Source: Streptomyces flavotricini (GTDB lineage Bacteria > Actinomycetota > Actinomycetes > Streptomycetales > Streptomycetaceae). From it: DNA of 64,000 nt. The DNA is taken from NCBI RefSeq assembly GCF_020639365.1, contig NZ_JAINUL010000001.1, forward strand, positions 1,062,558-1,126,557, written 5' to 3'. The notes under the pieces are model-generated. The model was given only the letters and a program-made list of their open reading frames with translations, did not search any database and was not told the origin of the DNA. Each line of letters starts with the position of its first letter. Positions within the stretch are counted from its first letter, which is position 1. Shown here piece by piece: positions 58,698 through 64,000 of this stretch. Made by a program: the position numbers and the translations under genes.

Positions 58698-59488
58698 CGG
58701 CTGCGCCACGGCTGGACGAGCAGGATGCCGCCGGTGCCGATGAGTCCGATGGTGTGGACGCAGCCTTGGTGCGGGGCGACCGGGGCGCGGCGCTGCCCTT
58801 GGCCCCGCCATCGGTCCCGGTCCCGGTCTCGATCCCGGTCCCGGTCGAAGAACGCCCGGACGGCGGCGCCGAGTCCGAGCAGCGGCTCCGCCGGCACGGC
58901 CCGGCCGGTGGCCACCTGCCAGCCCGCGTGGTCGTTGAAGGGGTTCGCGTCGGTCAGGGCGTTCCAGGCCAGCAGGTCGGCGAACGACGGGGACAGCAGG
59001 GCGAACGCCCGCTCGGCTCCCCGGTCCCGCATGAGCCGGCGGAACACCCGGACGGCCGCGGCCTGCCGGTCCTCGTCCACCGCCCGCAGGATGGCCGCGC
59101 AGTCCGGGTCGTCCAGCAGGTCGGGCCGCTCCGCGCTCGCCGCCCGGATCCGGGCCTTGAGTCCGCAGACGGCGAGGCTGACGGCGAGGCTCTCGCGGCC
59201 GGTGAGGATCCCGGCGAACCAGCCGGCCCGCGCCACACCCCGGCCGCGCGGGGCCCAACCCAGGCCCGCGGGGTCGGTGAGGGTGCGCAGCAGGGTGCGC
59301 CAGCCGAGCCGGGAGCGGGCGTGTCGGCGGCCCAGGGCGGCGGCCGGGAGCCGGGGGCCGAGGGCCAGTTCGGAAGCGTGCCGGGCGGCTTCGCCGACGG
59401 CGTCGGCGGCCTCGGCGAGCTCGCGGCACAGGGCGTCGAGCAGCTCGGCGTCCGGGTCGGTGGGCGCGGAGGTCGCGGCGTCGGACAT
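58694..59488 (-). CDS. unknown protein with Asp-Arg repeat, partner of the WXG-like gene
   Basis: Cytoplasmic-looking protein of 264 residues in no family I know. The N-terminal two thirds are helical (LLDALCRELAEAADAVGEAA, GWFAGILTGRESLAVSLAV, SFADLLAWNALTDANPFNDH). Residues about 215-226 are a (Asp-Arg)n run encoded by a 6-bp repeat, and the end is VHTIGLIGTGGILLVQPWRS. It begins 93 bp after the P450 stop and overlaps the WXG-like pseudogene by GTGA. A helical protein coupled to a WXG protein might be its secretion partner or substrate, but this is speculation. Confidence 0.7.
   Translation of the reverse strand: MSDAATSAPTDPDAELLDALCRELAEAADAVGEAARHASELALGPRLPAAALGRRHARSRLGWRTLLRTLTDPAGLGWAPRGRGVARAGWFAGILTGRESLAVSLAVCGLKARIRAASAERPDLLDDPDCAAILRAVDEDRQAAAVRVFRRLMRDRGAERAFALLSPSFADLLAWNALTDANPFNDHAGWQVATGRAVPAEPLLGLGAAVRAFFDRDRDRDRDRDRWRGQGQRRAPVAPHQGCVHTIGLIGTGGILLVQPWRSR
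58812..58847. repeat. 6-bp tandem repeat coding for Asp-Arg
   Basis: Six units of CGGTCC and close variants encode alternating Asp and Arg in the 264-residue protein. Copy-number change would be in frame. Confidence 0.85.
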
Positions 59489-59537
59489 GGAATCCTCGCG
59501 GGATGTCGGTGGGGAGGGTGGCTTCGGCGTGGTCGTC

Positions 59538-59578
59538 GGGGTGCGTCGGCGGCGGGGTGCGTCGGCGGCGGGGTGCGT
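59538..59578. repeat. 16-bp tandem repeat between P450 and next gene
   Basis: Two full and one partial copy of GGGGTGCGTCGGCGGC start at 59538, 59554 and 59570. The repeat is non-coding and lies between the P450 stop and the start of the 264-residue protein. Confidence 0.85.
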
Positions 59579-59581
59579 GCG

Positions 59582-60787
59582 TCAGCGGCGGGTGAGGGTG
59601 AGCCGGATGCCGCGCGGGTCCAGTGCCCCGGGCAGCGGCCCCGGCGGGTCGAGCACCGGCCTGATGGCCGTGATCCGGCGGCGGCGCAGGACCTCGGCGC
59701 ACAGCGCGGTGGTGATCAGCAGGCCGAGCCGGTCGCCCGGGCAGCGGCCCGGGCCGTGGCCGAAGGGGGCCATCCGGATGTCCTCGTCCGCACCGGGGGT
59801 CTTCCAGCGGCCCGGTACGAAGACGTGCGCGGCGGGCACGTGCTCCGCGTCGCGCTGGTGGAAGTGGGCGGGCAGCAGGACGGTGGTGCCGGCGGGATGG
59901 CGTACGCCCCGCCACTCGGTCTCCGTACGGGTGACGCGGATCAGGTCGGGCACCGCCGGGTAGAGGCGCAGGCATTCCCTTACGCAGGCGCACAGCCGGG
60001 GCAGCTCCTCGGGGGCGGTGCGCCCGGCGGCTTCGGCGGCCGCGGCGTCCTGTTCGGCGGGGTGGGCGCCGAGCAGGAGCAGGGTGCGCAGCATCGTGGC
60101 GGGGATGCCGTCCATGGCGCGCAGGGCCTGTTCCTCGCGGTCGGCGCAGGCGGCGGGGTGGCCGAGCAGGGTGTGCCCGTCGGCGGAGCCGCGGTGGCGG
60201 AGGCGGCCGAGGAGGCCGGTGGGGTGCCCGTCCCCCGCGGCCGCGCCGTCGCCGAGCACGATCCGGCGGGCGGCGCGGGCCACGGCGTGCCGGGCGCGGG
60301 CGAAGTCGAGCGTGGCGGCGGCCGTGAGGTGCCGGGCCTCTTCCGCGATGACCGCGCGGACGGCGGTGCGGGAGCGGACTTCGCCCGGGCCCGGTGAGAG
60401 CGCCGCGACGGGTTCGGCTTCGTAGAACTGCCGCAGTTCCTGCCGGTCGAGCAGGACGAGCACCGCACCGGAGATCCCGCGCACGAGTACGGGGGCGCCG
60501 CCGTGACGGGCCCGCAGCGCGCGCAGCGTGTCGGCGGAGAAGGCCGGACGGGCGCCGCCGGAGCCGCGGCCGCGGACGGAGCCGCGGCCGCGGACGAGGA
60601 GCGGGAGCGCGCGGCCGGCGGCGAACCGGACGGCCCCGGCTCCGCCGGCCCGCGCCCGCTGCCCCCGTGAGACGGCGGACTGGGTCGTACCGGGACCGGT
60701 CATGGCCGCACCACCTCCCTCGGGTCGGGCCGCGGGGACGAGGTCCTCCGGCACGACGTCCAGGGCGGCATCGTGAAGCGTGCGCAT
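59582..60787 (-). CDS. divergent cytochrome P450
   Basis: Heme monooxygenase-like protein of 401 residues. The heme loop is APFGHGPGRCPGDRLGLL with Cys349 as iron ligand, the K-helix is VRECLRLYPAVPDLIR (ExxR), and FVPGRWKTPGADEDI is the pre-heme region. The I-helix oxygen-activation motif, usually (A/G)Gx(D/E)T, reads GIPAT: the acid is Ala and the Thr remains. The N-terminal ~70 residues are basic and low-complexity, with an 18-bp tandem repeat. Two starts have good sites: 60787 (GGAGG) and 60703 (GGGAGG). It is first in an operon with the unknown 264-residue protein and the WXG-like gene, an unusual association. Confidence 0.85.
   Translation of the reverse strand: MRTLHDAALDVVPEDLVPAARPEGGGAAMTGPGTTQSAVSRGQRARAGGAGAVRFAAGRALPLLVRGRGSVRGRGSGGARPAFSADTLRALRARHGGAPVLVRGISGAVLVLLDRQELRQFYEAEPVAALSPGPGEVRSRTAVRAVIAEEARHLTAAATLDFARARHAVARAARRIVLGDGAAAGDGHPTGLLGRLRHRGSADGHTLLGHPAACADREEQALRAMDGIPATMLRTLLLLGAHPAEQDAAAAEAAGRTAPEELPRLCACVRECLRLYPAVPDLIRVTRTETEWRGVRHPAGTTVLLPAHFHQRDAEHVPAAHVFVPGRWKTPGADEDIRMAPFGHGPGRCPGDRLGLLITTALCAEVLRRRRITAIRPVLDPPGPLPGALDPRGIRLTLTRR
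60561..60596. repeat. 18-bp perfect tandem duplication in the P450 N-terminus
   Basis: Copies at 60561-60578 and 60579-60596 are identical and encode RGRGSV/RGRGSG on the minus strand. The duplication keeps the frame. Confidence 0.9.
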
Positions 60788-60917
60788 CCGGGTACCTCCG
60801 CGCGCGGCCGGAAACCAACGTTCGGTGACATCGCCCTCACCGTACGTCCCCCCGGCTCGCCCCGCGCCCCGAGTACGGCCCGGGGCGGATCCGGTGCTCG
60901 GGGCCGGCCGCCAGGTC

Positions 60918-60974
60918 GTGTCGTCGAAGTCCGTGTGCTCACCCTTCGGGCGCCCGACGCCACGTCGACGACAC
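60918..60974 (-). terminator. possible terminator after the serine-hydrolase-like gene
   Basis: GTGTCGTCGA (60918-60927) and TCGACGACAC (60965-60974) are perfect 10-bp arms with a 37-base interior. They lie just after the stop at 60978. The long loop makes it uncertain. Confidence 0.35.
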
Positions 60975-60977
60975 TCG

Positions 60978-61709
60978 TCAGGGGACGGGCGCGAAGGCCG
61001 CTTCGCGGAAGGTCGTGCGGAGGGAGCCCTGGGAGCGGGCGGGGTGGAGGAGGGCCCAGCGGTGGAGCCGGGGGGAGATCCAGACCGTCGGGGTTTCGCC
61101 GTAGGACCAGGTGCCGTGCGGGGCCGGGTGCCACAGCAGGCCGCGGGCCGGGGTCAGCTCGCCGGTACGGATGCGGAGGGACTCGGCGACCCAGGCTCGG
61201 GGCAGGGGGTGCTCCGCCGGGGAGAGGAGGTGGCTCAGGAAGCGGGCGAGGTCGGCCGGGGGTGCGTGCAGGGCGCCGTCGGCGAAGCCGGTGCCGGTCA
61301 TGCCGAGGGGGTGCCAGACGCGGGTGGCGGCGAGCTCGGCGAGCGGGCTGCCGGTGAGGTGCTCGGCGAGTCGGGTGAGGGCGGCGTGGGCCGCGGGGCC
61401 GGTGGAGTGGCTCAGCAGGTGGTGCGTGGTGGTCCCCGCGTCGGCCTCCACCCCGTACGCCGCCAGGGGCGTGTGCAGCCGCAGCGCCTCTTCGGCGACG
61501 AGGCTGCCGATCACGGGCCACAGGGCGAGTACGGGCATCAGGCCGCCGACGTCGAGGACCGTGGTCTCGTCCGCGGATCCGGCGTGCGGCCCGTCCGGCC
61601 CTCCGGCCGCCCAGACCGCGTCGGGATCCGCGTCCCGGAGCACTCCCCTGATCCGGACTTCCAGGCCGGCCGCGTCGGCCGCGTCCGCGAGGTCGCTTTG
61701 GAGCGTCAT
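60978..61709 (-). CDS. beta-lactamase-fold protein lacking the SxxK motif
   Basis: A 243-residue protein with the layout of serine beta-lactamase-like hydrolases: THHLLSHSTGPAAHAAL (family HLLxHTSG), HLTGSPLAELAATRVWHPLG (family region before the L/M-GMTxT) and GMTGTGFADGALHAPPADLA. The expected nucleophile motif, SxxK before the first core helix, reads VGGLMPVLALWP, with neither Ser nor Lys. The protein is also much shorter than the usual 350-400 residues. It is probably catalytically inactive, perhaps a ligand-binding relic. The ATG at 61709 has TGGAG upstream. Divergent from the ATP-grasp gene. Confidence 0.7.
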   Translation of the reverse strand: MTLQSDLADAADAAGLEVRIRGVLRDADPDAVWAAGGPDGPHAGSADETTVLDVGGLMPVLALWPVIGSLVAEEALRLHTPLAAYGVEADAGTTTHHLLSHSTGPAAHAALTRLAEHLTGSPLAELAATRVWHPLGMTGTGFADGALHAPPADLARFLSHLLSPAEHPLPRAWVAESLRIRTGELTPARGLLWHPAPHGTWSYGETPTVWISPRLHRWALLHPARSQGSLRTTFREAAFAPVP

Positions 61710-61869
61710 GGGCTCCACGCTAGCCACCGCCCGGCGGGGCCCGCCGGTCCGGCGCCCCGGAGGCGGCCCTGATGCGGCCCGGGCCACCCGAATGCCAGCC
61801 GCGCCCCCGGCACCCCGGGCGCCGGAAAACCGCGTGCCTCCCGCCGGGACTCCTGGCAGGGTCTCCCCG

Positions 61870-62601
61870 GTGACCCTGATCCTGTCGCCCCGTATCACCG
61901 ACTCCGCCGCCCGGCTCCGCGAAGCGGCTCGCGCGCGCGGGCTGGGCACCGTACGGCTGGAGACCTTCGCCGTGCCCGACGGGCTGCGGGCACGGCATCT
62001 GCACGCCGGTCCGGCATTCGCCGACGCCGTGGCGCCGCGGCTCGGGATCGGGCTGCTGGAGGCCCCGGCCGACTGGCTGGCGCGGCTGCCCCGGGAGTTC
62101 ACCGGCCGGGAGGTCCGCCTGATCCCGATCCGCGAGGCCTACGCCCTGCGCCGGCCCGTCTTCGTGAAGTCGCCCAACGACAAGTCGATCCCGGCCCTCG
62201 TCTACGCCGACGGCTCCCGCCTCCCCGGCCCGGACGCCGTGGACCCGGAGACCGAGGTACTGGTCAGCGATGTCACGCGCTTCACGGCCGAGTACCGGAT
62301 GCACCTCCTCGACGGCGCCGTGCACACCGCGAGCCGCTACGCCGAGGACGGCCGGCTGAGCCTCGGCCCGGCGGCCGCCGAAGCGGTCGCCTTCGCCGGG
62401 CGGCTGCCGTTCTCCACCCTCCCCTCCGCGATCGTCGTCGACGTCGGTGTCGCGGACGGCCGCTGGTCGGTGATCGAGGCCAACGCCGCGTGGGCCAGCG
62501 GCACGTACGCGTGCGATCCGCAGCGCGCCCTCGACGTCGTCCTGCGCGCCGCCGCCCCGCTGGACTCCCTCGCGGACCGCGACCGGAAATTCCTGCGCTA
62601 G
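61870..62601 (+). CDS. ATP-grasp domain protein (DUF4343-like)
   Basis: Soluble 243-residue protein with a compact ATP-grasp fold. RRPVFVKSPNDKSIPALVYA holds the ATP-binding lysines, TEVLVSDVTRFTAEYRMHLL the linker segment, and WSVIEANAAWASGTYACDPQ supplies the Glu/Asn pair for Mg. The pattern resembles short actinobacterial ATP-grasp proteins grouped as DUF4343; such enzymes form amide or thioester bonds. The substrate is unknown. It starts with GTG at 61870 after a modest AGGG. No precursor peptide is evident nearby. Confidence 0.8.
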   Translation: MTLILSPRITDSAARLREAARARGLGTVRLETFAVPDGLRARHLHAGPAFADAVAPRLGIGLLEAPADWLARLPREFTGREVRLIPIREAYALRRPVFVKSPNDKSIPALVYADGSRLPGPDAVDPETEVLVSDVTRFTAEYRMHLLDGAVHTASRYAEDGRLSLGPAAAEAVAFAGRLPFSTLPSAIVVDVGVADGRWSVIEANAAWASGTYACDPQRALDVVLRAAAPLDSLADRDRKFLR

Positions 62602-62619
62602 CGCCGGCGGCACGCGCGA

Positions 62620-62651
62620 GGGGGCGGAGCGCCCTGCGGCGCCCCGCCCCC
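62620..62651. terminator. bidirectional terminator
   Basis: GGGGGCGGAGCGCC and GGCGCCCCGCCCCC pair with a single mismatch around CTGC. The hairpin lies between the converging ATP-grasp and secreted-protease-like genes. Confidence 0.75.
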
Positions 62652-62670
62652 CGCTGTCAGCCGGTGCCCG

Positions 62671-64000
62671 TCAGCTCTTGTCGGGGCGGTCCGTCACGCG
62701 CAGGGAGTTCAGCAGCGGCTTGCCGTACCCCCCGTGTGCGACGAAGCGGACGTTGAGCACGCCGTCCGTGACCGTGACCGTGTACGTCCGGGTCAGAGCC
62801 GTGTACGTGCCCGCCTCCAGCGCGATGTCCAGCGAGGGCAGCACCTGCGTGCCCTCGGCCATCACGTCGAAGACCCGCTTGTTCGGCTTCGTCGAGGACA
62901 GCTCCGCGAAGCCGAGCTCCACGGTGTACGTGCCGTTCGGGACGTTGTCGAAGCGGTACTCGTACATGCCCTCGCGGGCGTTGCGGAACAGCTTCTGATC
63001 GGCCGTTCCGGCGATGGTGCGCCCGGTGGAGTGCGTGGAGGAGCTGCCCTGGTAGCCGTACGAGCCGGCGGTGTACTTGCGGTCCGGGGACCAGCTGTCC
63101 CCGAGCGTGTCCGTGGCCGCGGAGTCGGAGCCCGCGTCCAGGGCCACCTGGTAGCGCGGGACCACGACCTTGACCGGGACGGTGAGGACCGGGCTGCGCC
63201 CGCTCGCCGAGCTGATCCGCAGGTTCGCCGTGAGGACCGCGCCGGCGGCCAGCCCCGTGGTGTCGACGGCCAGGTTCACGGTGGCCTTGCCCCCGATCGC
63301 CAGGTTCCCGGAGTCGGGGGTGGCCGTCAGCCAGGCCGCGTCCTCGGCCACGGTGAACCGCGAGTCGATGGTGCCCGTGTTGGTGAGTTCGAGGGTGCGG
63401 GTGCGCTTCTGGCCCGCCGGGAGGACGAGCTCCAGGGAGGGCTGGGACGGGGTGACCCGCGCCGTCCACAGGGAGTGGTTCACGGCGGTGACGCCGCCCT
63501 GTTCCACGGTGAAGGCGTTGGTCACCCCCGTGTACATGTCGGCCAGGACCGTGTAGGAGTTCTTGCCGGAGCGGGCCTGCAGGAGGTAGCCGCCGTCCGC
63601 CGCGGTGGTCGCCGTGACGGCTTCGGCCCCGAAGCCGACGGTCACCGTGGCTCCCGCGACGCCCTTGCCGTCGTTCGCGTCGAGTATCCGGCCCGCGACC
63701 ACGCCGCTCTTGGTGGTCCTGAAGGCGATGGCCAGCCCGTCGGTGATGCCGGCCTGGTTGAAGGAGTACTTGAAGGCGTCGGTGCCCAGCGCGTTCTCCA
63801 CTCCGACCGTGGCCGTGGAGCCGCCCTTGATGCCGGTGCCGCCCGTCCCCTTGTAGGTGTAGACGACCGTGCCGTCCTCGCTGATCGCCGCCGAGAACGA
63901 GAACTTGTCGGCCTGCGCCGACCAGTGGGACACCTCGCGCCACTCGATCACGTACGTCCGGTGCGGGGCGGTGCCGGTGACACCGGTGAAGACGCCCGAA
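62671..64000 (-). CDS. C-terminal part of a large secreted protein with malectin-type domain (S8 protease-like)
   Basis: The gene enters from the right edge; 443 codons are visible and the start is missing. From the N-terminal side: a beta domain (WSAQADKFSFSAAISEDGTV, GTDAFKYSFNQAGITDGLAI), a carboxypeptidase-regulatory-like repeat (VAGRILDANDGKGVAGATVT), two immunoglobulin/BACON-like domains (TRTLELTNTGTIDSRFTVAE) and a malectin-like domain (VALDAGSDSAATDTLGDSW, FDNVPNGTYTVELGFAELS). This module order is familiar from large secreted subtilisin-like proteins of Streptomyces, but no catalytic residue is in view, so the S8 assignment is inference. The malectin part probably binds carbohydrate. 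Confidence 0.8.
   Translation of the reverse strand, partial: SGVFTGVTGTAPHRTYVIEWREVSHWSAQADKFSFSAAISEDGTVVYTYKGTGGTGIKGGSTATVGVENALGTDAFKYSFNQAGITDGLAIAFRTTKSGVVAGRILDANDGKGVAGATVTVGFGAEAVTATTAADGGYLLQARSGKNSYTVLADMYTGVTNAFTVEQGGVTAVNHSLWTARVTPSQPSLELVLPAGQKRTRTLELTNTGTIDSRFTVAEDAAWLTATPDSGNLAIGGKATVNLAVDTTGLAAGAVLTANLRISSASGRSPVLTVPVKVVVPRYQVALDAGSDSAATDTLGDSWSPDRKYTAGSYGYQGSSSTHSTGRTIAGTADQKLFRNAREGMYEYRFDNVPNGTYTVELGFAELSSTKPNKRVFDVMAEGTQVLPSLDIALEAGTYTALTRTYTVTVTDGVLNVRFVAHGGYGKPLLNSLRVTDRPDKS

Noticed and set aside
57549..60818. Minus-strand open frame of about 1090 codons across the P450 operon
   Set aside because: Composition is Arg/Pro/Gly shadow sequence over most of its length. 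Only the short part after 58697 matters, as the frameshifted WXG-like gene.
1..64000. CRISPR arrays, intact insertion sequences, prophage or integrative element ends
   Set aside because: No regularly spaced repeats of CRISPR size, no complete transposase or integrase and no tRNA with a flanking direct repeat were seen.

Overview
The window is about 73% GC chromosomal DNA with strongly biased third codon positions, GTG and TTG starts, many 4-bp stop/start overlaps and secreted hydrolases. This is typical of a streptomycete (genus Streptomyces or a close relative). It shows no tRNA, rRNA, CRISPR array, intact transposase or phage structural gene. It reads as an accessory-rich arm or interior segment dense in regulators, transporters and secreted enzymes.

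Layout: 0-11 kb holds a partial HTH-nSTAND NTPase, a lipoprotein followed by an I36-type secreted protease inhibitor, a DinB/MDMPI-GNAT fusion, a HPP membrane protein, a beta-lactamase-fold hydrolase, a secreted M64 metallopeptidase divergent from an XRE-TPR regulator, and an MFS exporter next to a 58-bp hairpin. 11-16.7 kb holds an M20 peptidase, a short IS5-like remnant, a TetR-MFS operon with a double operator, a LysR regulator, and a DUF6817-like protein preceded by a perfect 50-bp palindrome. 16.7-27 kb has a large secreted GH31 enzyme with CBM32-like and ricin-B modules, a stand-alone NAD-ligase Ia-like domain, a two-gene glycine betaine ABC importer (permease fused to the binding protein), a SigB/SigF-type sigma factor, and a subtilisin whose gene starts with two TTA codons.

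27-41 kb carries two divergent NIS siderophore synthetases sharing a palindrome plus an 11-bp-phased repeat, a methyltransferase, a secreted flavoprotein oxidase, a trypsin-like protease, an AEC transporter followed by a frameshifted HXXEE pseudogene, a NarL-type two-component system and a hydrolase-acyltransferase pair. 41-52 kb has a GNAT-ATP-grasp fusion facing an unusual membrane-anchored adenylation-like protein, an ABC exporter behind a SoxR/MerR-type promoter, a VOC protein, a dehydrogenase, and a gluconate operon (gntK-gntP) divergent from a GntR regulator.

51.9-58.4 kb is a four-gene polymorphic toxin locus: an SseB-like protein, a WXG-like helical protein, a 1577-residue T7SS-type RHS toxin with a BECR/DUF4258-like tip, and a probable immunity protein. 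Next to it on the other strand is a P450, an unknown 264-residue protein and a WXG-like gene broken by a 29-bp tandem duplication. That 2-kb operon holds four different tandem repeats. The window ends with a serine-hydrolase-like protein lacking its catalytic motif, an ATP-grasp protein, and the C-terminus of a large secreted protease-like protein with a malectin-type domain.

All family names come from motifs read by eye and from memory of the families; no database search was run.
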